52,082 bases of DNA from Nisaea nitritireducens (GCF_014904795.1 NZ_JACZFS010000029.1:1-52082), one strand, 5' to 3'. Shown: positions 9,153 to 17,800, counted from the stretch's first letter. The notes: generated from the sequence alone by a model not told the origin. Numbers and translations are program-made.

Positions 9153-10010
9153 TCAGGCCGTGGCAGCATTCGCCTCAGCAACCGTGGCCCCATGGCCCGG
9201 TACTGAGGGATCGGATTTGGCCCGCGCGGAGGCGCCGGCCGAAATGCTTGTGGAGGTCACCGCCTCGTTCAGAGCCTCGTCGGCGCCATAAATCTCGCGC
9301 GCCGCTTCCGGGGTCAGCTCGTCGGCCGTGCCGTCGAAAACCACCTTGCCCTGGCTCATGCCGATAACCCGGTCGCAATAGCTGCGCGCGGTATCGAGTG
9401 TGTGCAGGTTGCACATCACGGTAATACCGTCGCGGTCATGGATCTCCCGGAGCGAGCCCATGACCACCTCGGCGCTCAACGGATCGAGCGAGGCAATCGG
9501 CTCGTCGGCAAGAATGATCTTCGGCGCCTGCATCAGGCCACGGGCGATAGCCACGCGCTGCTGCTGTCCGCCGGACATGGTCTCCACCCGCTGCAAGGCC
9601 CGCTCGGCCAGGCCGAGGCGGTCGAGAGCGGCCAGCGCATCGTCGATATCCTGCTGGGAGAAGATCTTGAACATGGAACGCAGCGTGCCCTGCTGGTTCA
9701 GCCGGCCGAGCATCACATTGGTGACGACATCGAGGCGCGGAACCAGATTGAACTGCTGGAAAATCATCGCACAGTCCTTCTGCCAACGCCGCTTGGCATT
9801 GCCTTTCAGACTGAGCACGTCGGTACCCTCTACGAGGATCTGCCCGGACGTGGCGGAAGTCAGACGGTTGAACAGCCGCAGGAAGGTCGACTTCCCGGCG
9901 CCGGAGCGGCCGATGACGCCGATCATCTGCGGTTTGTCGACAGTGAAAGTCACGGAATCAACCGCGACCATGTTGCCGAAAGCCTTGGTAACGTTTTTGA
10001 ATTCGATCAT
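9153..10010 (-). CDS. phnC: Phosphonate/phosphate ABC transporter ATPase PhnC
   Basis: A 285-residue cytoplasmic ATPase with Walker [10 protein letters not shown] (residues 34-42), ABC signature SGGQQ (146-150), Walker B ILADEP (166-171) and the switch His in CNLHTLD. It resembles PhnC over the first 245 residues; the last 40 or so, rich in Ala, Ser and Thr, form a low-complexity tail not usual for the family. ATG 10010 has GAGG 6 nt upstream. It energises import through the two downstream PhnE permeases. Confidence 0.94.
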   Translation of the reverse strand: MIEFKNVTKAFGNMVAVDSVTFTVDKPQMIGVIGRSGAGKSTFLRLFNRLTSATSGQILVEGTDVLSLKGNAKRRWQKDCAMIFQQFNLVPRLDVVTNVMLGRLNQQGTLRSMFKIFSQQDIDDALAALDRLGLAERALQRVETMSGGQQQRVAIARGLMQAPKIILADEPIASLDPLSAEVVMGSLREIHDRDGITVMCNLHTLDTARSYCDRVIGMSQGKVVFDGTADELTPEAAREIYGADEALNEAVTSTSISAGASARAKSDPSVPGHGATVAEANAATA

Positions 10011-10038
10011 GCCTTACCTCTGAGTCTCGCGCCGTGCG

Positions 10039-10081
10039 GGGCTGAGAACAGCCCGTCTGGACCGGTCACAAGGGCGACCGG
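10039..10081 (-). other. Two short hairpins upstream of phnC
   Basis: In the 200-bp gap between the PhnD-like gene and phnC, GGGCTG-agaa-CAGCCC (10039-10054) and CCGGTC-n8-GACCGG (10062-10081) each form six perfect base pairs. Neither has a U-tract. They could affect mRNA processing or phnC translation. I see no gene or promoter in the gap. Confidence 0.4.
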
Positions 10082-10165
10082 CAACTCGGACAACACGGCT
10101 GGAGAGATCACACCGCGCGAGATCCGATTGCAGCGTTGGTATCAATCGAGCGGGTCGTTCTCGTG

Positions 10166-10200
10166 ACTCTTTTGCTTCAGTTTCATGAAGCCGTCAGAGT
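10166..10200 (-). other. Stem-loop just after the PhnD-like gene
   Basis: GCTTCA (10174-10179) pairs with TGAAGC (10186-10191), and an outer pairing joins ACTCT (10166-10170) to AGAGT (10196-10200) across an internal loop. It begins only 11 nt after the stop of the upstream binding-protein gene and lacks a U-tract. It is the weakest member of the hairpin set that follows binding-protein genes in this window. Confidence 0.4.
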
Positions 10201-10211
10201 GAGGCGGGAGT

Positions 10212-11144
10212 TCAGTTGCTTGCGACGGACAGCGAAATGCGCTTGTGGTCGGCGGCGATGAAAGTCTCGTAGTCGGCATGCGTGACCGGGAACACCCCCG
10301 TAACCGGCAGGCCGAAAGCCATTGCCAGGCAATCCGGCGCCGTCTCGCCAAGGGCCGCGATCCGATCGGTCACGATCTTTTTGATCTCTTCCGGGAGCGC
10401 CTTGCGCAGAACCACGGGACCGTTCGGCATCAGCGGCGAGCGCCAGAATTCAGTAAAGTTCGCATCCGAGGTGACCTGGAAACGCTGCAGCGGCCCGGCC
10501 CCTGATACAGAATCGGAGCCTGCATCGGAGCGCCAGGTCAGCGCCGCATCAACGGCGCCGCTTTCCAGCGCTGTGAGCGTAGCGTGATAGCCACCGCCGA
10601 ACTGAACTGACTTCAGATCCCGTTCGGTATTCAGACCCGCGCGTTCGAGCGCGACGGACGGCACGAAATAGCCCGGCATGGAGCGCCGATCCGCAAATCC
10701 GATGTTCTTGCCTTTCAGGTTTTCGAGCCCGGCGATAAGGGCATCGGGACGGGACAGCGCCACCGCGCGGTATCCCATGGAGCCACCACGACCGAGCGTG
10801 GCCAGCACTGGCTGCACCGACCCCGGGTTCGTCCGCCAGAGAGCGCTGTATTCCCGGGTCGAGAGGACAGTCATATCGACAGCGCCGACGATCAGCGCCT
10901 GCCTCAATTCGTCTCCGGAAGCCAGGGCCAGGATCTGCACCGGCGCGGCGAGACCGTCCGCAAGGTCATGCGCCAGACATTTCTGGGCGGCGAAATCGTC
11001 CGAGACAGCCTTGCCGCCCAGCACGCCGATCCGGAGAACGTCGGCTTCGGCTGCCGGAGCTGAAAACAGAAACCCTGCAAAAGCGGCAATGCTGGTCGCC
11101 GCAATCACTGCACGCGCAAATGCCTGTCGCATCGTTCCATCCAT
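10212..11144 (-). CDS. Divergent PhnD-like periplasmic binding protein, first gene of the Pho-box operon
   Basis: A 310-residue secreted protein: signal peptide up to about residue 34 (PAAEA), then VLRIGVLGGKAVSDDF and a PhnD-type fold throughout, ending NGPVVLRKALPEEIKKIV as in true PhnD. The ligand loop differs: canonical GDPNSTSG is replaced by ADRRSMPG, and the region matching GGHEQTIVA reads GGYHATLTA. The anion-binding Thr and Ser are therefore lost, and the ligand may differ from that of the second PhnD in the same operon. Start codons at GTG 11192, ATG 11144 and ATG 11132 are all in frame; the two ATGs give a proper signal peptide. It is PhoB-controlled if the upstream box is real. 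Confidence 0.85.
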   Translation of the reverse strand: MDGTMRQAFARAVIAATSIAAFAGFLFSAPAAEADVLRIGVLGGKAVSDDFAAQKCLAHDLADGLAAPVQILALASGDELRQALIVGAVDMTVLSTREYSALWRTNPGSVQPVLATLGRGGSMGYRAVALSRPDALIAGLENLKGKNIGFADRRSMPGYFVPSVALERAGLNTERDLKSVQFGGGYHATLTALESGAVDAALTWRSDAGSDSVSGAGPLQRFQVTSDANFTEFWRSPLMPNGPVVLRKALPEEIKKIVTDRIAALGETAPDCLAMAFGLPVTGVFPVTHADYETFIAADHKRISLSVASN

Positions 11145-11208
11145 TCTCGTTCGGAAGCCAGCCGCATACCAGCTCCGGGATACGGAATACACCCTGCAAG
11201 TCGGAAGA

Positions 11209-11241
11209 CTTTAACCGAAGAGCTTGACCGTTTGATGACGG
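11209..11241 (-). promoter_or_regulatory. Pho box and -10 element of the phn operon
   Basis: On the minus strand 11241-11224 reads CCGTCAT-CAAA-CGGTCAA: two 7-bp repeats separated by 4 bp, each matching the PhoB half-site CTGTCAT at about six (first) and five (second) of seven positions. TTAAAG (11214-11209) lies 9 nt downstream, where the -10 box of a PhoB-activated promoter is expected. The element sits between the lysR stop and the PhnD-like gene, so it most plausibly drives the whole five-gene transporter operon under phosphate limitation. Confidence 0.72.
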
Positions 11242-11257
11242 TGCCGGAATCGTTGCG

Positions 11258-12163
11258 TCAGACCGCGTTCCAGTCTTCCATGGCCGCGATTTCGGCTTCT
11301 ATGAAGCCGATGAAGGACCGGACCTTCCGCGACAGGTGGCGGTTGGCGAGGTATAGCAAAGACACTGGCAGACTGCGGTCCTCAAACGGCTCCAGCAATG
11401 CCTCCAGACGCCCGCTGCGCAAGTCGTCAGCGACGACGAAACTCGGCACGATCCCGATGCCCTCGCCGGACAGCAGCAACCTCCTGACGGCGGAAGCACT
11501 GTTCACCCGGACACGCGGCCGGATGTTCACTGTCAGGCTTTTCCCGCCATCGCAAAACGACCATTGTCCCGGCGTCCGGCGGTTGGTGTCGAAAACGCAG
11601 CTGTGCGCCGGAAGCTCGTCCGGATGCGCCGGGCGGCCAGCCTGATCCAGATAGGAAGGCGCCGCGCAGGTGATCAGCCGGGTTTCGCCGAGCCGTTTCG
11701 CGATCAGTGTCGAATCCTGCAGAACGCCGATACGGACCGAAAGGTCGACGCCCTCGTCGATCAGGGACAAATGCTGGTCGCTCAGCCGGAGATCGATGCT
11801 CACGGCTGGATTGGCCGCCAGATATTTCTCGACCGCCGCCATCAGATACATCTCGCCGAACAGCACCGGTGCGGTGACGACGAGATTACCGCTCGGCGCG
11901 GCGCCTTCATCCCGCATCACCGAACGCAACTCGTCGAACTCCTCGACCACCCGGTTGCAGCGGGGCAGATAGGCTCTGCCGCTTTCCGTAAGGGTGACGA
12001 CCCGCGTCGTCCGGTTCAGCAGCAGAACCCCAAGGCTATCTTCAAGCGCCCGGATGTTCTTGCTGACATTCTGGGCACTGGTACCGAGGCGAGCGGCTGC
12101 CTTCGAGAAGGACATCGTGCCGGCCACGGCCGAGAACATCCGCATTTGCTCTATGGAATCCAT
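11258..12163 (-). CDS. LysR-family transcriptional regulator
   Basis: A 301-residue LysR regulator of normal length. The N-terminal winged helix-turn-helix (about residues 3-62) reads FSKAAARLGTSAQNVSKNIRALEDSLGVLL, and an effector-binding domain covers about 90-290 (NLVVTAPVLFGEMYL, ILR-like GIGIVPSFVV). It is transcribed away from doxX and the DODA dioxygenase, the usual arrangement for the regulator of that pair. An ATAG-n7-CTAT site in the shared intergenic region could be its operator. Its inducer is unknown. Confidence 0.93.
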   Translation of the reverse strand: MDSIEQMRMFSAVAGTMSFSKAAARLGTSAQNVSKNIRALEDSLGVLLLNRTTRVVTLTESGRAYLPRCNRVVEEFDELRSVMRDEGAAPSGNLVVTAPVLFGEMYLMAAVEKYLAANPAVSIDLRLSDQHLSLIDEGVDLSVRIGVLQDSTLIAKRLGETRLITCAAPSYLDQAGRPAHPDELPAHSCVFDTNRRTPGQWSFCDGGKSLTVNIRPRVRVNSASAVRRLLLSGEGIGIVPSFVVADDLRSGRLEALLEPFEDRSLPVSLLYLANRHLSRKVRSFIGFIEAEIAAMEDWNAV

Positions 12164-12220
12164 ATTGGCAACATAACGTTTATATTAATTCAATCAATAG
12201 AGCGCTTATGGCGATAATGG

Positions 12221-12235
12221 ATAGCAATTAACTAT
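12221..12235. promoter_or_regulatory. Candidate LysR-type binding site (T-N11-A) between lysR and doxX
   Basis: ATAG-caattaa-CTAT is a dyad that fits the T-N11-A core of LysR-type operators. It lies 55 bp before the doxX start in an AT-rich intergenic region, next to a possible -10 box GATAAT (12213-12218). The position suits an activator of doxX or an autorepressor. Confidence 0.45.
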
Positions 12236-12289
12236 GTCGGACAGGCGGCGCGGTGTGCCGCCCTTTCACCTGAACGAAAGGACGATCCG

Positions 12290-12727
12290 ATGACCAACCA
12301 GAACACCGCGCCTTATGCAGCGCTCATCCTCCGCGTCTCCCTCGGCGTGCTCTTCCTCGCCCATGGCGCTCTCAAGATCTTTGTCTTCACCCCGGCCGGC
12401 ACTGTTGGCTTTTTCGACAGCATCGGCCTGCCGGCCATCTTCGCCTACCTGACCATCCTCGCCGAAGTCGGTGGCGGTATCGCGCTGATAGCCGGTTTCG
12501 CCACCCGGCTGGTCTCCATCGCCACCCTGCCGATCCTGCTCGGTGCCGTCTTCATGGTGCATGGCGCGAACGGCTGGCTCTACACGAACCCGAACGGCGG
12601 CTGGGAATTCCCGGCATTCTGGGCGGCTACTCTCGTGGTTCAGGCCCTGCTCGGTGACGGCGCCTATGCAGTGCGCACGCCGAAGATCCTGACCCTGACA
12701 CCCGACAGCTTCGCCCGGCAGAGCTAG
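12290..12727 (+). CDS. DoxX family membrane protein
   Basis: A 145-residue protein with four hydrophobic segments and the DoxX-family pattern: RVSLGVLFLAHGALKI near the N-terminus, LAEVGGGIALIAGFATRL in the second helix pair, and GAVFMVHGANGW before the third. DoxX-like proteins are small quinone-associated or redox-related membrane proteins of poorly defined role. AGGA lies 7 nt upstream of ATG 12290. Its stop is 4 bp before the dioxygenase gene, so the two are cotranscribed; this doxX-DODA pairing under a LysR regulator recurs in proteobacteria. Confidence 0.9.
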   Translation: MTNQNTAPYAALILRVSLGVLFLAHGALKIFVFTPAGTVGFFDSIGLPAIFAYLTILAEVGGGIALIAGFATRLVSIATLPILLGAVFMVHGANGWLYTNPNGGWEFPAFWAATLVVQALLGDGAYAVRTPKILTLTPDSFARQS

Positions 12728-12731
12728 ATCC

Positions 12732-13523
12732 ATGGCAAGCCTGCCCAGCCTCTTTCTGCCGCACGGCGCCCCCGACCTGCTGCTCAGCACTCACGTCTCG
12801 AAAGACTTTCTCGGGACGCTGGGCAGCCGGGTCGAGCGCCCGGCGGCGATCCTCATCGTCTCGGCCCATTGGGAAGCGGCACAGCCTACTCTGACCACAG
12901 CCGAAGCCCCGGAAACGGTGCATGACTTCTTCGGGTTTCCGGACGCGCTTTACCGCATCCGGTATCCCGCCCGGACAGCCTCCGACCTGGTCGACTGGGT
13001 GGATCATCTTCTGGCAGATCAAGGGGTCGCGGCGGCAAGGGACCCGGAACGCGGTTTCGACCACGGTGCCTGGGTTCCGCTCTCTCTGGCCTATCCGGAT
13101 GCCGATATCCCCGTTGTCCAGCTCTCGCTGGTGCAGGGCGGCACGGCGCGGCAACATTTCGAGATCGGCCGTGCGCTCGCCCCGCTGCGTGACCGGGACG
13201 TGTTGATCGTCGGCTCCGGCTCTGTGACCCATAATCTGCGGGAACTTGGTGCCGAGGGCACACCGCCCCCGGTCTGGGCCACCGCCTTCGATGATTGGGT
13301 CTCCTCTGCGGTCGAAGCCGGGGACTGGGACAGCCTGATGCAGTTCCCGGAAGCACCGGAGACCAGCCGCCGGGCGCATCCGACGCCGGAACATTTCCTG
13401 CCTTTTTATGTCGCTGCAGGGGCCGGGGCCGGAGAAGCCGGGCGCAAGCTGCATGGCAGCTACAGCCACGGCTCCATCAGCATGTCGGCCTATGCTTTCG
13501 GCGGCAGCCAGGCTGCCGCCTAG
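12732..13523 (+). CDS. DODA-type extradiol aromatic ring-opening dioxygenase (YgiD/LigB family)
   Basis: A 263-residue protein of the class III extradiol dioxygenase fold. Likely Zn/Fe ligands are in FLPHGAPD (His11), VSAHW (His46) and RAHPTPEHFLP near residues 215-226; the acid/base His is in GFDHGAWVPL. Bacterial relatives such as E. coli YgiD act on DOPA-like catechols, though the natural substrate is often unknown. It follows doxX by 4 bp and ends 11 bp from the convergent acyl-CoA dehydrogenase gene. Confidence 0.92.
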   Translation: MASLPSLFLPHGAPDLLLSTHVSKDFLGTLGSRVERPAAILIVSAHWEAAQPTLTTAEAPETVHDFFGFPDALYRIRYPARTASDLVDWVDHLLADQGVAAARDPERGFDHGAWVPLSLAYPDADIPVVQLSLVQGGTARQHFEIGRALAPLRDRDVLIVGSGSVTHNLRELGAEGTPPPVWATAFDDWVSSAVEAGDWDSLMQFPEAPETSRRAHPTPEHFLPFYVAAGAGAGEAGRKLHGSYSHGSISMSAYAFGGSQAAA

Positions 13524-13534
13524 GCAAAGACCTT

Positions 13535-14713
13535 CTACGCTCGCCCGTCGGCCCGCTTCAGGGCCTTGCGGGCGAGTGACCAGCGATGCACCTCAGACGG
13601 ACCGTCATAGATCCGGAAGCCCCGCACCTCGCGGAAGATCCGCTCCACCGGCAGGTGGGCACTGGTGCCGGCGCCGCCGAGGATCTGCACCGCATTGTCG
13701 ACGATACGCCAGATCGCCTCGGAGCATTGCACCTTGGCCATCGAGCTTTCTTCCGCCGCATTGTCACCCTGATCCAGCAGCCAGGCCGCCTGCATCAGGG
13801 ACAGCCGGGCGGTGCGGATATCCATCTCGTTATCCGCCAGCATGAAGCCGACACCCTCGTGCTTGCCGAGCTTCTGGCCGAACACTTCCCGGCGGTTCGC
13901 ATAGTCCAGCGCCGTATCGTGCGCCCGGCGGGCGGAGCCGAGCCAGCGCATGCAATGGGTCAGTCGGGCCGGGGCGAGCCGGACCTGGGCTTGCCGGAAG
14001 CCGCCGCCGGGCTCACCCAGAACGTCTTCCTGATCCACCCGGAGATCCTCGAACCGCATCTCCCAGTGCCCACCGGCAAAGGAGCTGTCGAGCGTGTCCA
14101 TCTGCGTTTCCAGATGGATGCCCGCCCGGTCGCTCGGCACGATGAACATCGTCGCCCCACCGTCCGCCGGGCCATCCTCGATCTTCGCCATGATGATGAC
14201 GAAATCCGCGCCCTCGGCACCGGTGATGAACCATTTCCGGCCATTGATGACATAGCCGTTTCCATCCACCTTCGCCGTGGTCGCCAGCAGAGAGGGGTCG
14301 GCGCCTGCGCCGTCCGGCTCGGTCATCGCGAAGCAGGAGCGCGCGCCCTTCGCCAATGGAGCAAGAAACTGCTCCCGCTGTGACGGGCTGGCGGCAACTT
14401 CCAGCAGATGGGTGTTGCCCTCGTCCGGCGCACCGCAATGCAGGGCCGTCGGGCCCAGCAGCGAGTAGCCCGCTTCCTCGAAGACAAAGGCCCGCTCCAG
14501 ATGCCCGAGGCCGAGGCCACCGAATTCCTTCGGCGCATGCGGGGCGAACAGCCCGGCGGCCTTGCCGAGATCCGTCAGCTCCTTGCGCAATTCCTCCGTC
14601 GGCCCGTGCGCGGTCCAGCGCGGATCGCTCTCGAACGGGATCACCTTCTCGGCGATAAAACGGCGCGTCTTTTCCGCCAGATCTGCGATATGCGGCGGTG
14701 TTGAGAATTCCAT
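13535..14713 (-). CDS. Acyl-CoA dehydrogenase (ACAD10/11-like)
   Basis: A 392-residue flavoprotein with the three ACAD domains: N-terminal helices, a middle beta domain (CFAMTEPDGAGADPS, then GRKWFITGAEGADFVIIMAK), and a C-terminal helical domain with QILGGAGTSAHLPVERIFRE. At the position of the medium-chain enzyme's catalytic Glu (YEGT) this protein has YDGPSEVHR, so an Asp, as in ACAD10/11-type enzymes. It oxidises an unidentified acyl-CoA with electrons passing to ETF. It is monocistronic: a terminator separates it from the upstream TRAP operon, and it converges with the dioxygenase gene. Confidence 0.92.
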   Translation of the reverse strand: MEFSTPPHIADLAEKTRRFIAEKVIPFESDPRWTAHGPTEELRKELTDLGKAAGLFAPHAPKEFGGLGLGHLERAFVFEEAGYSLLGPTALHCGAPDEGNTHLLEVAASPSQREQFLAPLAKGARSCFAMTEPDGAGADPSLLATTAKVDGNGYVINGRKWFITGAEGADFVIIMAKIEDGPADGGATMFIVPSDRAGIHLETQMDTLDSSFAGGHWEMRFEDLRVDQEDVLGEPGGGFRQAQVRLAPARLTHCMRWLGSARRAHDTALDYANRREVFGQKLGKHEGVGFMLADNEMDIRTARLSLMQAAWLLDQGDNAAEESSMAKVQCSEAIWRIVDNAVQILGGAGTSAHLPVERIFREVRGFRIYDGPSEVHRWSLARKALKRADGRA

Positions 14714-14811
14714 TGTTACTCCCTCCCCTGTCCGCGCACTTCCGGCCCGGACCTTTCTGGGGCCAGAGAATACCCTCTCCTCCGTTCCCGTCCAGCAGGA
14801 GGGGCGGCAAT

Positions 14812-14840
14812 AAAAAAGGCGGCCCGAAGACCGCCCTTTT
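14812..14840 (-). terminator. Factor-independent terminator of the TRAP/catabolic operon
   Basis: Read on the minus strand: AAAAGGGCGG-tcttcggg-CCGCC followed by TTTTTT. It lies 22 bp after the dctM stop. This is a GC stem with a stable tetraloop-like centre and a clear U-tract, and it closes the six-gene operon that starts at 21939. Confidence 0.85.
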
Positions 14841-14862
14841 CAGGAAGTGGGAAGTCGGCTGG

Positions 14863-16173
14863 TCAGGAAGGACCTTGCCGCATGTTGTCCGGCAGCCAGG
14901 TGGCGATTTCCGGGAACCCGATCAGCACGAACACCATCAGCACCATGATCAGGAACATCGGGATCGCGCAGCGGGCGATGAAGCCCATCTCGTGCCGTGT
15001 CATGCCCTGCAGCACGAACAGGTTGAAGCCGATCGGCGGCGTGATCTGTGCCATCTCGACCACCACGACGATGAAGATGCCGAACCAGAGCAGGTCGATG
15101 CCCGCCTGCCGGATCATCGGCTCCACCACCGCCATGGTCAGCACCACCGACGAGATACCGTCGAGGAAACAGCCGAGCACGATGTAGAAGACCAGCAGTG
15201 CCATCAGCAGCTCGAACCGGCTGAGATTCATGTCGGCAATCAGGTTGGCAAGCCCGCGCGGCAGGCCGGTGAAGCCCATCGCCAGAGACAGGAAGGAGGC
15301 ACCGGCAAGGATCAGGGCGATCATGGCCGAGGTCCGGGTTGCCCCCATCAGGCTTTCCCGAAACGTGCGCCAGGAAAGCGAGCCCTGGCTTGCCGCCAGG
15401 ATGAGCGAGCCGATGACACCGAAAGCCGCCGCCTCAGTCGCCGTGGCGAGACCGAGATACATCGAGCCGATCACCACCGTGATCAGGCAGAGAACCGGGA
15501 TCAGGAAACGCGAGTTCTTCACCTTGGCGGCGAAACTCATCTCCGGCTCTTCATCCGGATGATAATCCTTCGAAACTTTCGAATAGATCGCCACATACGC
15601 CATGAACATGGAGGCCAGCACCATGCCCGGAACGATGCCCGCGATGAACAGTTTGGTGATCGACTCGTTGATGGTCACGCCATAGACGATCAGGGTCAGC
15701 GAGGGCGGGATCATCAGGCCGAGAGTCGCCGCTCCGGCCAGCGTTCCAATCACCACCTTCTCCGGATAGTTCCGCTTGCGCAGCTCCGGGATCGACATCT
15801 TGCCGACCGTGGTGAGCGTTGCTGCCGACGAGCCGGAGACCGCCGCGAAGACGGTACAGCCGACGATGTTGGTGTGGATCAGACCGCCGGGCAGTTTCGC
15901 CAGCCACGGTGCCAGCCCCCTGAACATGTCCTCAGACAGGCGCGTGCGGTACAGCACCTCCCCCATCCAGATGAACAGCGGCAAGGCAGCCAGGGTCCAG
16001 GATGAGGAGTGGGTCCAGACGGTGGTGATCATCACGTCGCCCACCGGACGTGTGGTGAACAGCTCCATGCCGACGAAAGCGACGCCAAGAAGTGCCAACC
16101 CGATCCAGACGCCCGTGCCGAGAAGCATGAAGAGGACGAACAGGAACAGGGCAATAATCGAGATATCTTCCAT
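14863..16173 (-). CDS. dctM: TRAP transporter large permease, DctM family
   Basis: A 436-residue polytopic membrane protein. DctM landmarks are LPGGLIHTNIVGCTVFAAVS, GLMIPPSLTLIVYGV and TPPIGFNLFVLQGM. The frame extends upstream, but ATG 16173 is chosen because it falls 5 bp after the dctQ stop and gives the standard N-terminus (MEDISIIALFLFVLF). It forms the ion-coupled permease with the adjacent DctQ and takes substrate from the DctP encoded upstream in the same operon. Confidence 0.94.
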   Translation of the reverse strand: MEDISIIALFLFVLFMLLGTGVWIGLALLGVAFVGMELFTTRPVGDVMITTVWTHSSSWTLAALPLFIWMGEVLYRTRLSEDMFRGLAPWLAKLPGGLIHTNIVGCTVFAAVSGSSAATLTTVGKMSIPELRKRNYPEKVVIGTLAGAATLGLMIPPSLTLIVYGVTINESITKLFIAGIVPGMVLASMFMAYVAIYSKVSKDYHPDEEPEMSFAAKVKNSRFLIPVLCLITVVIGSMYLGLATATEAAAFGVIGSLILAASQGSLSWRTFRESLMGATRTSAMIALILAGASFLSLAMGFTGLPRGLANLIADMNLSRFELLMALLVFYIVLGCFLDGISSVVLTMAVVEPMIRQAGIDLLWFGIFIVVVVEMAQITPPIGFNLFVLQGMTRHEMGFIARCAIPMFLIMVLMVFVLIGFPEIATWLPDNMRQGPS

Positions 16174-16178
16174 ATGCC

Positions 16179-16709
16179 CTACTCCGCGTGGGATTCGACC
16201 GACTCGTGCACGATCCTGTGCCGTCCGGTGAAGACCATGTGAATGAGAAAATCGGTCAGCGAGATCGCCAGGATGACCGCGCCGATGACCATGCCGGTCT
16301 GCGGCATCCAGAGCAGGGTCGCATCCTGCCCCTGGCTGATATCCTTGAACTTCCAGGACCAGTAGACGAACTTCACGGCATACCAGACGAAATACCAGCC
16401 GAGCGCCGTTCCGATCGCAAAGCACCAGATTTCGAGCACGCGGCGGACACCGGCCGGGACCACATTCAGCAGCATCGAAACACGGATATGCGCGCCGCGC
16501 TGCAGGGTGTGCGCAAAGGCGAAGAACGAAGCGGCAGCCATGCAGTACCCGACATATTCAGCGGCTCCCGGAAACACCTCACCGGTCCAGCGCGCCAGCA
16601 TCTGCAGGACGATCAAACTCAATATGGCGATCAGGAACAACGCGCCGATCGCGCCGGATACAAGATAAAGCCGGTCCAGCCCGGCTCTGAGTTTTGCCAG
16701 AAAAACCAT
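16179..16709 (-). CDS. dctQ: TRAP transporter small permease, DctQ family
   Basis: A 176-residue protein with four hydrophobic segments (about residues 15-40, 50-72, 90-115, 135-160). The DctQ signature region AHTLQRGAHIRVSMLL lies before the third helix. Length and topology are normal. It sits between dctP and dctM, separated from dctP by a 12-bp perfect stem-loop and from dctM by 5 bp. Confidence 0.93.
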   Translation of the reverse strand: MVFLAKLRAGLDRLYLVSGAIGALFLIAILSLIVLQMLARWTGEVFPGAAEYVGYCMAAASFFAFAHTLQRGAHIRVSMLLNVVPAGVRRVLEIWCFAIGTALGWYFVWYAVKFVYWSWKFKDISQGQDATLLWMPQTGMVIGAVILAISLTDFLIHMVFTGRHRIVHESVESHAE

Positions 16710-16779
16710 GAGGTCTCCTCGGGAGGTATGCCAGCTCCGGAACAGGTATCAGTAGGTCGGAGCGTCGGGTCGATATTCA

Positions 16780-16808
16780 ACCGGGGGCGAAATTGCTTCG
16801 CCCCCGGT
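16780..16808 (-). other. 12-bp perfect stem-loop between dctP and dctQ
   Basis: ACCGGGGGCGAA (16780-16791) is fully complementary to TTCGCCCCCGGT (16797-16808) around a 5-nt loop. It begins 14 nt after the dctP stop and has no U-tract. It should stabilise the dctP message 3' end and partly attenuate read-through into dctQM, keeping binding protein in excess. Confidence 0.8.
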
Positions 16809-16822
16809 CTAAAGATGAGGAG

Positions 16823-17800
16823 TTACTTCATCGCCTTGTAAGCATCGACAATGGCCTTGCCTTCGGCACCGGCGGATTCCAGCCACTCCTTGGTCATGGT
16901 CTCACCGATCGCCCGCAATTCGGCTTGGAGAGTGTCGCTTGCCGGACCGACAGTCATGCCGCCGGCTTTCAGACCATTCAGGGTGAACTGCGTGTACTCG
17001 ATCGCGCGCCAGGTGCCTGCATATTCGGCAAGCTCTGCGCAGCCCCGCAGGACGCCCTTCTTGGCATCGTCGAGACCGTTCCAGACGTCGCCATTCACCA
17101 TGACCGAGTTACGCGGCAGCCAGCCATCGACTTCGTAGAAATGGGTCAGGCTCTCCCAGACCTTGCGGTCATAGCCGGTCGCGCCGGATGAGATCATTGA
17201 ATCGGCCACACCAGTCGCGAAGGCCTGGCTGATTTCAGCAGCCTCGATCTGCACCGGAAGCATCCCGGTCAGCTCGGCGAGCCGCGCAGTGGCGTTGTTG
17301 TAGGAGCGGAACTTGATGCCTTTCATGTCGGCAACCGCGTTCACTTCCTTCTTGAAGTAGAGACCCTGCGGCGGCCACGGAACGGCATAAAGCAGGACCA
17401 GATTCTGGTCGGCGAGGATCTTTTCAAGCGTCGGCTTCGCCGCTTTCCAGAGCTTCGCCGCATCGTCGAAGGAGGTCGCGAGGAACGGGATCGAGTCGAA
17501 AGCGAACACGACGTTCTCGTTCTGGTGCGCGGACAGCAGACGCTCGCCGATCGGCGCCTGGCCGGTCTGAACAGCACGCTTGATGTCATTGCCCTTGAAG
17601 AGGGAGCCGGACGGGTGCGTCACGATCTCGATGTCGCCGCCCGTGCCGGTTGTCACGCATTTCGCAAACTCAGCGCCGGTGGCGGAATGGAAGTTGGAGC
17701 CGGAATAGGCCATCGGCATATCCCATTTTTCCGCCATCGCACCGGCAGAACCGGCAACCGCGAACGCAGCCGCGGCAATTGCTGTCGAAAGTTTTTTCAT
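16823..17800 (-). CDS. dctP: TRAP transporter substrate-binding protein, DctP family
   Basis: A 325-residue periplasmic protein with a signal peptide (about 1-23, ending AMA). The mature protein shows the DctP fold, including ADMKGIKFRSYNNATARL near residues 160-178, whose Arg is the conserved carboxylate-binding residue, and the following ATGVADSMISSG segment. It therefore binds a carboxylate-containing substrate. The genes before it in the operon encode an FAD amine oxidase, an enolase-superfamily enzyme and a ThDP enzyme, so an amino or hydroxy acid is plausible. GGGAGA lies 8 nt before ATG 17800. Confidence 0.93.
   Translation of the reverse strand: MKKLSTAIAAAAFAVAGSAGAMAEKWDMPMAYSGSNFHSATGAEFAKCVTTGTGGDIEIVTHPSGSLFKGNDIKRAVQTGQAPIGERLLSAHQNENVVFAFDSIPFLATSFDDAAKLWKAAKPTLEKILADQNLVLLYAVPWPPQGLYFKKEVNAVADMKGIKFRSYNNATARLAELTGMLPVQIEAAEISQAFATGVADSMISSGATGYDRKVWESLTHFYEVDGWLPRNSVMVNGDVWNGLDDAKKGVLRGCAELAEYAGTWRAIEYTQFTLNGLKAGGMTVGPASDTLQAELRAIGETMTKEWLESAGAEGKAIVDAYKAMK

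Noticed and set aside
14698-16005. 435-codon plus-strand open frame over dctM
   Set aside because: The product is His/Arg/Asp-rich low complexity, typical of antisense shadows, and runs through the terminator.
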